Part shown: positions 8,273 through 15,407 of the stretch, piece by piece
Layout: each line of letters starts with the position of its first letter
Position numbering within the stretch: the first letter of the stretch is position 1
DNA from: Methylobacterium sp. J-067
GTDB taxonomy: Bacteria > Pseudomonadota > Alphaproteobacteria > Rhizobiales > Beijerinckiaceae
Length of the DNA: 64,000 nucleotides
Reading direction: 5' to 3'
Assembly: GCF_022829465.1 (NCBI RefSeq)
Contig: NZ_JAKSXZ010000144.1
Location: 1 to 64,000, forward strand
Notes under the pieces: generated by a model
The model's input: only the letters and a program-made list of their open reading frames with translations
Told to the model about the DNA's origin: nothing
Databases searched by the model: none
Translations under genes and position numbers: made by a program

Positions 8273-9403
8273 ATGGAGAGACGCTCCCTCAGGATCGGGA
8301 TCACGATCGGGCTGCGCGAGGAGGCCGAGAGCCTGTGGCTCAACGGGATCAAGCAGAACGCCCTGTATCTCGCGAAGCTGTTCCTGAACTCGAAGCACCG
8401 GCATACCGTCACGCTGCTCAACACCACCCCCGTCACCCTCGGCGACGCGTTGCCGTGGGACCGGAAGCGGTTTCCGACCCTGCCCTATGACGAGGGCTGG
8501 CAGGGGCTCGACGTGCTGATCGAACTCGGCGGGCAGATCGATTGGAACCAGACCGCTGCGCTGAAGCAGCAGGGCACGAAGATCGTCAGCTATTGCTGCG
8601 GCCCCGAATACGTCCAGACCATGGAAGCGATCATCTTCCAGCGGCGGCTGTTCGAGGCAATCTTCGTGAACCGGGAATACGATTGCATCTGGGCGATCCC
8701 GCAGGTGTGGGACCTGAACCGGGGCCTGTTCGAAACCCTGCGCCGCTGCCCGGTGCGGGAGGTGCCCTTCGTCTGGGATCCGATGGCGCTCGAGGCCGCC
8801 ACGAAGGACCTGCCGCACCACGGGGAATACCGGCCCTTGGCGGAGCCCAAGCGGATCTCTGTCCTGGAGCCCAACATCGATGTGATGAAGTTCTGCCTCT
8901 ATCCGATCTTCATCGCCGAGCGGGCCTTCCGGCGCGAGCCGGATCGCGTCAAGTTCCTGTACGTCGCCAATTCGGACCGGTTCGTCCACGACAACACCGA
9001 GTTCGCGGCGTTGATGCAATATTGCGATCTGATCCATGCCCAGAAGGCGTGTTTCGTCGGCCGCGTGACCACGCCGAATTTCCTGGCGGAATACACCGAC
9101 GTGGTGGTGTCCCATCAATGGGGCCTGCCGCTCAACTACATCTATCTCGAATGCTGCTGGCAGGGCTATCCGCTGGTCCACAACGCCGACATCGTGAAGG
9201 ATCTCGGCTATTACTACCGGGGTCACGATCTGGCCGAGGGCGCCGACCGGCTGGTCGAGGTGCTGACCGCGCATGACCGGTCCTGGCAGGATTACCGGAA
9301 GGTGCAGCGCTCGCGGATCTCCCGCTACCTCGCGGACGACCCGCATCTCGTCGTCCATTACGACGACCTGCTGTTCGAGCTAGTCGCAGGGGTGCGGGCG
9401 TAG
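8273..9403 (+). CDS. DUF2827 protein, glycosyltransferase-like (copy 3)
   Basis: 376 residues from the ATG at 8273 (MERRSLRIGITIGLRE), with AAGGATCAGG just upstream. The start is 11 bases after copy 2 ends, so all three form one operon. Family blocks are W-x-N-G-I-K-Q-N, LIELGGQIDWNQ, EVPFVWDPMALE, LEPNIDVMKF and VVVSHQWGLPLNYIYLE followed by YPLVHNAD and GYYYRG. This last block is the clearest GT-B-like segment: a Glu, a G-Y-P-L-V-H-N turn and a following helix. It ends ten bases from the convergent mrpD stop. It has the same uncharacterised role as the other two copies. Confidence 0.8.
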   Translation: MERRSLRIGITIGLREEAESLWLNGIKQNALYLAKLFLNSKHRHTVTLLNTTPVTLGDALPWDRKRFPTLPYDEGWQGLDVLIELGGQIDWNQTAALKQQGTKIVSYCCGPEYVQTMEAIIFQRRLFEAIFVNREYDCIWAIPQVWDLNRGLFETLRRCPVREVPFVWDPMALEAATKDLPHHGEYRPLAEPKRISVLEPNIDVMKFCLYPIFIAERAFRREPDRVKFLYVANSDRFVHDNTEFAALMQYCDLIHAQKACFVGRVTTPNFLAEYTDVVVSHQWGLPLNYIYLECCWQGYPLVHNADIVKDLGYYYRGHDLAEGADRLVEVLTAHDRSWQDYRKVQRSRISRYLADDPHLVVHYDDLLFELVAGVRA

Positions 9404-9412
9404 CCCGCCGGA

Positions 9413-11155
9413 TCAGGGCAGGGCCAGCGTCCCCGCGATGAGGGCGAGGCCCACGGCGAGCCACGCGACGTAATCGCCGATGAGGCCGCTGTGCAGGGCT
9501 TCGAGGAGCCGGGCCGGGGCGGATTGGGTCCGCTGCAGCGACCGCACCACGATGGCCGGCAGGCGGTGGCGGAACAGGGAATAGGCCGCCAGGGCGATGG
9601 CGGCGGCGACGGAGACCCAGGCACCGGTCGCCGCGGCCATGTGGAGGGGGCCGGTCATCGTCTGCCGGCTGAAGGCGCTCACCGCGCCCGGCGCGATGGC
9701 GCGGACCCAGTCGGCCGGCACGATGACGTCGAGGGCGAGGAGCACGCAGCAGGGGGCGAGCATCAGCCAGAGGGGCCGGTCGGCCTTCTCGCGTTCCTCT
9801 TCGCTCGGGGCGTCGGCCTCGTCACCGGGATCCTCGCCGAGGCCGAGGAAGATCCGCCCGGCGGCGCGCAGCACGGCGCCGCCGGTCAGCGCCGCGCCGA
9901 CGAGGTTCGCGGTGAGGGCGAGGGGGTGTGTGTCCTCGAGGGCGCCGTGGAGCAGGCGCGAGCCCAGGTCGAGCAGCCCGAGCGGCAGGCCGGCGAGGAG
10001 GAGGGCGGCGATGGCCATCGCCGCGCCCGCCGGGCCGATGCCCCTGCCGAGGCCGCGCAGGTTGATCTCGTCCACGCTCGCCCGGGTGGCGAGGAGGATG
10101 CCCGCGATCATGAAGAGCGCGCCCTTCACCATCCCGTGCCCGACGACGTAGACGAGTAGGCCGCCAGTCCCGTTGGCCGAAAGGGCGCCGATGCCGGTGA
10201 GCATGATGCCGGCATGCGAGATGGTGGAGAAGGCGAGCATCCGCTTCAGATGGCGCTGGAGCAGGGCCATCCAGCCGCCGAGCACCGCGCTCGTGGCGCC
10301 GAGGCCGATCATCAGGCGCGGCACGGCCCATTGGATCTGGTCCGAGCCGGCGAAGACGAAGGTGGTGAGCTTGGCGAGGCCGAACACGCCGAGGGCGACC
10401 ATCGCGCCGGAGAAGATCACCGAGACCGGGGAGGGCGCTACCGCGTGCGCGTCGGCGAGCCAGAACTGGAACGGGACGGCGGCGGCCTTGATCATCAGCG
10501 CCGCCGCTACGAGGCAGAAGCCGCCGGCCACGACCGGATCATTGCCGGCATGGGCCACGGCGGCGGCGATGCCTGCGAAGTCGAGGGTTTCGGCGCGGGC
10601 ATAGAGCAGGCCGATGCCGCCAAGCATCAGGAAGCCGGCGAGGCTGTTGACGATGGTGAAGTTGAGGGCACCGGCGAGCGCCGATTCCTCCAGGTGGTAG
10701 GCGGTGAGCGCGAAGGCCGCGACGCTCATCACCTCGAACCACACGAACAGGTTGAACAGGTCGCGGGTGAAGCAGAACCCGACCATCGCCGCCAGGAAGA
10801 GCAGCATCAGGATGTGGAAATGGCCGTGGGTGCGGCCGAAGAAGCCCCAGGCGAAGACGAAGGCCAGGGCGTAGAGCAAGCCGATGAAGGCGGCGATCCA
10901 GCCGCTCGCGGCATCCACCGAGAAGCCGATGCCGAGCGCCACGCCCTCGCGGGGCTCCCAGCCGCCGAACCAGTAATCGATTGTGCCGTCGCCCGCATGG
11001 GAGGCGAGGATCGCGCAGAGGACGCTCACCGCCAGGGCGGTGAGGGTGGCGAGGATATCGGGCACGCGCTTCGGCAGCAGGTGGGCGGTCGCGAGCAGCG
11101 ACGCGCAGACCACCAGCGGAACCGCGACCGGCAAGGGGACGAGGGTTGCGATCAC
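9413..11155 (-). CDS. mnhD: Na+/H+ antiporter subunit D (MnhD/MrpD)
   Basis: Large antiporter-like membrane subunit, homologous to NuoN/NuoM of complex I and expected to carry proton translocation in the inner membrane. 580 residues from a GTG overlapping the stop of mnhC by four bases; the frame is open farther upstream but that translation is out-of-phase mnhC. It is almost wholly hydrophobic with many transmembrane helices. Family features include MIKAAAVPFQFWLADAH in the middle with its conserved Lys, and STISHAGIMLTG. It is about 80 residues longer than usual, with an acidic loop (EADAPSEEEREKAD) before the last helices. It is the last gene of the operon and the only large subunit encoded here. 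Confidence 0.92.
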   Translation of the reverse strand: MIATLVPLPVAVPLVVCASLLATAHLLPKRVPDILATLTALAVSVLCAILASHAGDGTIDYWFGGWEPREGVALGIGFSVDAASGWIAAFIGLLYALAFVFAWGFFGRTHGHFHILMLLFLAAMVGFCFTRDLFNLFVWFEVMSVAAFALTAYHLEESALAGALNFTIVNSLAGFLMLGGIGLLYARAETLDFAGIAAAVAHAGNDPVVAGGFCLVAAALMIKAAAVPFQFWLADAHAVAPSPVSVIFSGAMVALGVFGLAKLTTFVFAGSDQIQWAVPRLMIGLGATSAVLGGWMALLQRHLKRMLAFSTISHAGIMLTGIGALSANGTGGLLVYVVGHGMVKGALFMIAGILLATRASVDEINLRGLGRGIGPAGAAMAIAALLLAGLPLGLLDLGSRLLHGALEDTHPLALTANLVGAALTGGAVLRAAGRIFLGLGEDPGDEADAPSEEEREKADRPLWLMLAPCCVLLALDVIVPADWVRAIAPGAVSAFSRQTMTGPLHMAAATGAWVSVAAAIALAAYSLFRHRLPAIVVRSLQRTQSAPARLLEALHSGLIGDYVAWLAVGLALIAGTLALP

Positions 11156-11511
11156 CGGGTGTCGCCCTTGCGGCGCATGGGTTTCAGGTGTTCCGGGTCG
11201 AGGGTGCCGCTGCGCTTGAAGATCTGCACCGTGAGGACGAGGAGCAGGGCGGTGAGCGTGGCGCCGACGACGATGTCGGTGAGGACGAGGGCCTGCATCA
11301 CCGGATCGACGGCGGGCGTGCCGGGGGGGTGATCGTAGAAGATCGGCGCGATGCTGCCCCAGCGATAGCCGAGGCCGAGGAGCAGCACGTAGGTTGCCGA
11401 TTGGCAAACCGAAAGGCAGCCGACGAGGTGGATCAGGTTGCGGCTGGAGGCGAGGCCGTAGAGCCCCGCCGCGAACAGCCACGCGGCGACGGCGTAGGGG
11501 AGCCAGGTCAC
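11152..11511 (-). CDS. mnhC: Na+/H+ antiporter subunit C (MnhC/MrpC)
   Basis: 119 residues from GTG, a NuoK-like subunit with three transmembrane helices (WLPYAVAAWLF..., a middle helix with CLSVCQSATYVLLLGLG, and a last helix with VGATLTALLLVLT). The Q-A-L-V-L-T-D-I-V-V-G-A segment is typical of MrpC/NuoK. It is a core membrane subunit of the Mrp complex. It overlaps both neighbours by four bases, indicating coupled translation and fixed stoichiometry. Confidence 0.93.
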   Translation of the reverse strand: MTWLPYAVAAWLFAAGLYGLASSRNLIHLVGCLSVCQSATYVLLLGLGYRWGSIAPIFYDHPPGTPAVDPVMQALVLTDIVVGATLTALLLVLTVQIFKRSGTLDPEHLKPMRRKGDTR

Positions 11512-12284
11512 GCGGTGTCCTCCCCCGGCTCGTCCGGGCCGTCGGCTTCGCGGGTCTCCTCCAGGAATTCGAGGAAGAGCTGGGTGAAGCCGCCGCAGAC
11601 GGCGAGCGCGACGCCGAGATTCTCGATCAGCATCAGGCCGCCGGAATAGAGATCGCGGAAGGTGCCGAAGGGCAGCACATTCTGCATGAAGGCCGCGCCG
11701 ACCAGCATCGGCGCGAGGCCGCACAGGGCGAAGAGCAGGGCGCCGCCGCCCTCCATCGCGTCGAGCCAGTGGCTGCGGACCACGTCGCGCCAGCCGGAAT
11801 AGCCCTCGCCGAGATAGGCGAGGAGCGTCCCCGACGCGAGGATCACCCCGCCCTGGAAACCGCCGCCGGGCGTCACCGTCGCGTGGACGACGATGTAGAG
11901 GCCGAACAGCATCAGCAGGGGGCCGGCGAGGCGACAGGTCAGCACCACGGCCTCGGAGCGCGGCAGGATAGCCCGGCCCGGCAGGCGCATGGCGCGGTCG
12001 GTCATGTCCTCGCCGCGCCGGCCGCGCAGCAGCACCACGGTGCCGGTGATGGCGGCGAGCAGCATGAACTCCTCGCCCAATGTGTCGAGGCCGCGCACAT
12101 CGAAATTGATGGCGCTGACCATGTTCGCCACATGCCGCTCCTTCGGCACGATGGCGTTGATGCGCTCGCCGTAGGCGGCGATGGTCGCGCCGAATTCGGG
12201 CAGCCGGCCGATCACTGCGGCGGTGCCGGGGAGGAGCGCCGCCAGGGCCGCGCCAAGCAGGGTGAGGCGCAGGCGCGGGGTCAT
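11508..12284 (-). CDS. mnhB: Na+/H+ antiporter subunit B with fused MbhE-like N-terminus
   Basis: 258 residues. The first 90 or so (one helix, then NMVSAINFDVRGLDTLGEEFML and a short helix) match the MbhE-like end of canonical MrpA. The remainder is the MnhB domain with four helices (GLYIVVHATVTPGGGFQGGV is the family signature). The C-terminus is acidic and cytoplasmic. In standard Mrp operons the MbhE segment belongs to the large MrpA; here it is joined to MrpB, as in the shorter MBH-like arrangement. It overlaps its neighbours by four bases on each side. Confidence 0.9.
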   Translation of the reverse strand: MTPRLRLTLLGAALAALLPGTAAVIGRLPEFGATIAAYGERINAIVPKERHVANMVSAINFDVRGLDTLGEEFMLLAAITGTVVLLRGRRGEDMTDRAMRLPGRAILPRSEAVVLTCRLAGPLLMLFGLYIVVHATVTPGGGFQGGVILASGTLLAYLGEGYSGWRDVVRSHWLDAMEGGGALLFALCGLAPMLVGAAFMQNVLPFGTFRDLYSGGLMLIENLGVALAVCGGFTQLFLEFLEETREADGPDEPGEDTA

Positions 12285-12550
12285 GGCTCGCGGCCCTCGT
12301 CGGAGGCCTGTTCGACCTTGCCCGCCCGCACCGCCATGAGCGCGACGAGGAACAGCAGCGGCACGGCCGCCGCGCCCACCGCGATCTCCGACAGGGCGAC
12401 GTCCGGTGCCTGTAGCGCGGTGAACAGGATCGCGAGGACCACGCCGTTGCCGGCGATGGCGAAGATCTGCCGGGCCGGATCGCGGACGAGCACCACGGCG
12501 GTGCCGGAGGCGGCGGTGAGCAGGAACAGGAGGGGGAGGAGCAGGCTCAT
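12281..12550 (-). CDS. DUF4040 (MbhD-like) antiporter subunit
   Basis: 89 residues, three hydrophobic helices. The central GNGVVLAILFTALQAPDVAL followed by SEIAVG is the DUF4040/MbhD signature, equivalent to part of the C-terminal region of large MrpA. The conserved acidic residues in APDVALSE fit ion translocation. It is a separate gene here, overlapping mnhG and mnhB by four bases each. Some pipelines would name it subunit B or A-C-terminal. Confidence 0.88.
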   Translation of the reverse strand: MSLLLPLLFLLTAASGTAVVLVRDPARQIFAIAGNGVVLAILFTALQAPDVALSEIAVGAAAVPLLFLVALMAVRAGKVEQASDEGREP

Positions 12551-12831
12551 GCCGAGCGGCCCTCCCGCAGCAGCATCGCCCGCCCGGCGGCGTGGGTGAT
12601 GACGGCGCCGAAGCCGACGAGCAGCACGGTGATCAGCAGGATCTTCAAGGAGCGCACGGACACGCCGTCCGAGACGAAGCCGGCGGCGGTGATGGCGATT
12701 CCCGCCACGATGTTGAGGAAGGACACCGCGTGCAGCCGGTCGAGGGCGCGGGGCATCCGCAGGATCGCCAGCGCCGAGAGCCATGTCGCGGCGACGGCGC
12801 AGCCGAGGAGGATCGCGATGAGCACCGTCAT
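12547..12831 (-). CDS. mnhG: Na+/H+ antiporter subunit G (MnhG/MrpG)
   Basis: 94 residues with three helices. LRMPRALDRLHAVS near residue 25 is the standard MnhG signature (R-x-P-x-x-x-x-R-L-H). It is a small accessory subunit of the Mrp complex, needed for assembly in studied species. It overlaps mnhF and the DUF4040 gene by four bases each. Confidence 0.92.
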   Translation of the reverse strand: MTVLIAILLGCAVAATWLSALAILRMPRALDRLHAVSFLNIVAGIAITAAGFVSDGVSVRSLKILLITVLLVGFGAVITHAAGRAMLLREGRSA

Positions 12832-13079
12832 ACCCAGCGCTCCAGGAACACGGAGAGGAGCAGCGTGCCGGGCAGGCCCAGCAGCACGGTGGTGAGGGCG
12901 AGGTCGATCACCGAGGCCTGATCCGTGGCGAAGGTCAGGAGCGTCAGCACCAGCACGCCGACCGTCGTGGCGAGCTGGTAGGCGGCGAGCCGCTGGCCCG
13001 GCCGCCCGCGCCACGTCAGCGCGACGCTCAGGACGAGGGGCGGCAGCAGGGCGAGGATCGCCCAGGTCCAAAGGCTCAT
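12828..13079 (-). CDS. mnhF: Na+/H+ antiporter subunit F (MnhF/MrpF)
   Basis: 83 residues with three predicted helices. The order E-F-G and the YQLATTVGVLVLTLL and DLALTTVLLG segments support MrpF. It is normally an inner-membrane helper subunit of the Mrp antiporter. It has four-base overlaps with mnhE and mnhG. Sequence conservation in this subunit is low, so context carries much of the assignment. Confidence 0.85.
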   Translation of the reverse strand: MSLWTWAILALLPPLVLSVALTWRGRPGQRLAAYQLATTVGVLVLTLLTFATDQASVIDLALTTVLLGLPGTLLLSVFLERWV

Positions 13080-13564
13080 CGCGCGTCTCCTCCGCCGGAC
13101 AGCCTGTGCTCCACGATGCCGGCATCGCCGCCCTTCTCGCGCAGCACGAAGCTGTCCGGCGCGAGGGATTTCGCGATCAGCCCGAGCGCCCGCTCGGCCG
13201 GGGTGTCGGCTACGGACCAGGCGCTCTCGGCGTCCCGCTCGTAGAGGGTCCGGCCCGGCGGCCGGCCGTAGCGGATGTGGTGCACGAGTTGCCCCGCCAC
13301 CCGCGCCGTCGCGCCGGGCAGCGCGAGGATCGCTTTGGCCATCGGGCCGAGACGGCGCGTCCAGCCGGCGAAGCGCATCCCGCCGCGCCGTCCGCCGAGG
13401 GCCCACCAGAGGCAGGCGAGGGTCGCGGCGGCGGCGCCGGTCGCCGCCTCGTCGAGGCTGAACGAGCCGGCGAACAGCAGGTAGAGGGCGAAGAGCACCA
13501 CCCAGGCGGCGGCGGCCGTGAGGGCGAACAGGCGGGGATTCGCGGCGGCGGAATCGGAGGACAT
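13076..13564 (-). CDS. mnhE: Na+/H+ antiporter subunit E (MnhE/MrpE)
   Basis: First gene of the operon. About 162 residues from the ATG at 13564 (MSSDSAAANPRLF); a longer start at 13630 is possible. Two helices near residues 12-60 precede a cytoplasmic domain with VAGQLVHHIRYGRPP and a DSFVLREK segment typical of MrpE. The seven genes E-F-G-DUF4040-B-C-D are joined by six successive four-base overlaps, so one promoter upstream of 13564 probably serves them all. No operator stands out in the 108 bases before purC. Confidence 0.88.
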   Translation of the reverse strand: MSSDSAAANPRLFALTAAAAWVVLFALYLLFAGSFSLDEAATGAAAATLACLWWALGGRRGGMRFAGWTRRLGPMAKAILALPGATARVAGQLVHHIRYGRPPGRTLYERDAESAWSVADTPAERALGLIAKSLAPDSFVLREKGGDAGIVEHRLSGGGDAR

Positions 13565-13672
13565 GGCCGGGGGCGCCACCGGGTCGGAGAGAAGCGGCCC
13601 CCCACAGCAGCGGTCAGCCTGGCGGCACAATGGTGGAGCCGGCTTACGGTTCCGCTCGGGCGAGGGGGTGCC

Positions 13673-14668
13673 TCACGAATTCGGCGCCGTGTCTCCCGCG
13701 AGATAGGCGGCGATGTTCCGGCGGATACGCTCCAGCGGTTCTTCGGACGGGTCGGGCAGGGTGAAATCCTGGCCGGTGATGGTCTCGAAGGCGCGGATGT
13801 AGACGGCGGCCGTCTCCAGGATCACCTCGGCGGGGATCGTGGGGATCGGGTCCTTGTAGGGGTCGCAGCGGGCGACGACCCAGTTGCGCATGAAGTCCTT
13901 GTCGAAGCTCTCCGGGCTCGCGCCGGCGGCGAAGCGCTCATGATAGCTCTGCGCGAACCAGTAGCGGCTGCTGTCGGGGGTGTGAATCTCGTCGGCGAGG
14001 ACGATCCGCCCGTCCCCGTCGAGGCCGAACTCGTACTTGGTGTCGGCGAGGATCAGGCCGCGTGCGGCGGCGATCTCCTGGCCGCGCGCGAACAGGCCCA
14101 GCGCGGCCTCGCTGACGATCCGCCATTGCTCGGCGGTGAGAAGGCCGCGCTCGAGGATGTCGGCCTCTGTCAGGGGCTCGTCGTGGCCGCCGTGGTCGGC
14201 CTTGGTGGTGGGCGTGATGATCGGCCGGTCGAGCTTCTGGTTCGGGCGCAGGCCGTCCGGCAGGCGGTGGCCGTACATCGCGCGGTCGCCGGCCTTGTAG
14301 CGGGTGAGAATCGAGGTCGAGGTCGTGCCCGCGAGGTAGCCGCGCACCACGATCTCGACGGGCAGGATGGCAAGGCGCCGGCCCACCACGACGTTGGGAT
14401 CGGGATACGCGAGGACGTGGTTCGGGCAGATGTCGCCCGTGCGCTCGAACCAGAACCGGGCGGTCTGGGTCAGAACCTGGCCCTTGAAGGGGATCGCGGC
14501 CAGCGCGATGTCGAAGGCGCTGATCCGGTCGGAGGTGATGAGGATGCGGCGGCCGTCCGGCAGGTCGTAATTGTCCCGGACCTTGCCCCGGTAATGGTTC
14601 GGCAGTTCGGGGAGGGTCGCCTCCTCCAGCACGTGCCGGGCATAGGGGGCGAGGGCGGCGTGATCCAT
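13673..14668 (-). CDS. purC: Phosphoribosylaminoimidazole-succinocarboxamide synthase
   Basis: Joins CAIR and aspartate using ATP to give SAICAR in de novo purine synthesis; cytoplasmic. 331 residues from the second of two adjacent ATGs (14671 and 14668), the latter seven bases from a GGAG. Motifs are GKVRDNYDLPDGR at the N-terminus (ATP and substrate binding), ITSDRISAFD, RGYLAGT and ADTKYEFG. It is longer than the E. coli enzyme (about 237) and matches the long type found in yeast and many Alphaproteobacteria. It stands alone, away from other pur genes, next to a TetR regulator on the same strand. Confidence 0.95.
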   Translation of the reverse strand: MDHAALAPYARHVLEEATLPELPNHYRGKVRDNYDLPDGRRILITSDRISAFDIALAAIPFKGQVLTQTARFWFERTGDICPNHVLAYPDPNVVVGRRLAILPVEIVVRGYLAGTTSTSILTRYKAGDRAMYGHRLPDGLRPNQKLDRPIITPTTKADHGGHDEPLTEADILERGLLTAEQWRIVSEAALGLFARGQEIAAARGLILADTKYEFGLDGDGRIVLADEIHTPDSSRYWFAQSYHERFAAGASPESFDKDFMRNWVVARCDPYKDPIPTIPAEVILETAAVYIRAFETITGQDFTLPDPSEEPLERIRRNIAAYLAGDTAPNS

Positions 14669-14735
14669 CATGCGCTCCGGGCTGGGTGTCGCGGGACAAG
14701 CCTTTGCGCGGAAGTGCGGGGGAAGGCCAGAGGGC

Positions 14736-15308
14736 TCACGCCTTCGCGGTGGGATCGTCCAGGGCCGCGATGCGGTCGAGGGCCGCGAAGACGGCGTCGT
14801 ATTGCTCCGGCGGGAACTCGTGGAAGCCGAGCGCGCGGCCCATGGCGATGCCGAGGATGGCGAAGAACGCCACCGATCCCGCGCCGAACCCACCTTCGGA
14901 CTCCGCGAGGCGACCGAGCCGTTCCGTCACGAAGCTGCTGTAATCGGCCAGCGCCGCCGGGTTCTCAATGGAGGCCACGAGCAGCGACCGCGAGATCTCG
15001 TCGTCGTCGCAGAGGTTGCGCCGGAAATGCGCCACCATGGCCCGCGCGAGGCTCCGGGGCTCCCCCGTCTCCGTCACCTCGCAGGCGGCGATGCCCGTCC
15101 GCAGGGAGGCGAGCTTGCGCGCCACGAGGGCGGCCACCAGCGCGTCCTTCGAGCCGTAATGGTGCAGCACGCCGCCCTTGCTCAGCCCCGCCTCGGCGGC
15201 CACCGCGTCGATGGTGAGGCCCCGCGCGCCGTTGCGCAGCAACAGGGCGTCGGCCGCGTCGAGGATGATCTCCGGTCGCTCGGCGAGCCGCTGGCGCTTG
15301 GGCTGCAT
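14736..15308 (-). CDS. TetR/AcrR-family transcriptional repressor
   Basis: 190 residues. The N-terminal helix-turn-helix runs from about residue 10 to 55 (RPEIILDAADALLLRNG, then a glycine-led turn, AGLSKGGVLHHYGSKDALVAAL). The C-terminal ligand-binding domain is all-helical and variable. It is transcribed away from an RND efflux operon, the usual arrangement for a local repressor of efflux. A palindrome in the 99-base gap (15322-15337) is its likely operator. The ligand is unknown. Confidence 0.93.
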   Translation of the reverse strand: MQPKRQRLAERPEIILDAADALLLRNGARGLTIDAVAAEAGLSKGGVLHHYGSKDALVAALVARKLASLRTGIAACEVTETGEPRSLARAMVAHFRRNLCDDDEISRSLLVASIENPAALADYSSFVTERLGRLAESEGGFGAGSVAFFAILGIAMGRALGFHEFPPEQYDAVFAALDRIAALDDPTAKA

Positions 15309-15321
15309 GACGATCCTTAGT

Positions 15322-15337
15322 TACCGACTGGACGGTA
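15322..15337. promoter_or_regulatory. Probable TetR operator in tetR/RND divergent promoter region
   Basis: Inverted repeat TACCG-N6-CGGTA (15322-15326 and 15333-15337), 14 bases from the tetR start and 70 from the efflux operon start. Symmetry, spacing and position suit a TetR dimer controlling both directions. No experimental evidence. Confidence 0.6.
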
Positions 15338-15407
15338 TGTAGCGAAGAGATTATAGGGAGCCAAGGTTCCCCCGCCGCCCGGCGATCGTTGCGCTGCCGT
15401 CCGCATC

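Noticed and set aside
13106..15217. Long plus-strand frame opposite mnhE, purC and tetR
   Set aside because: The minus-strand genes have clear family motifs; this frame is low-complexity Gly/Ala/Arg and is a shadow.
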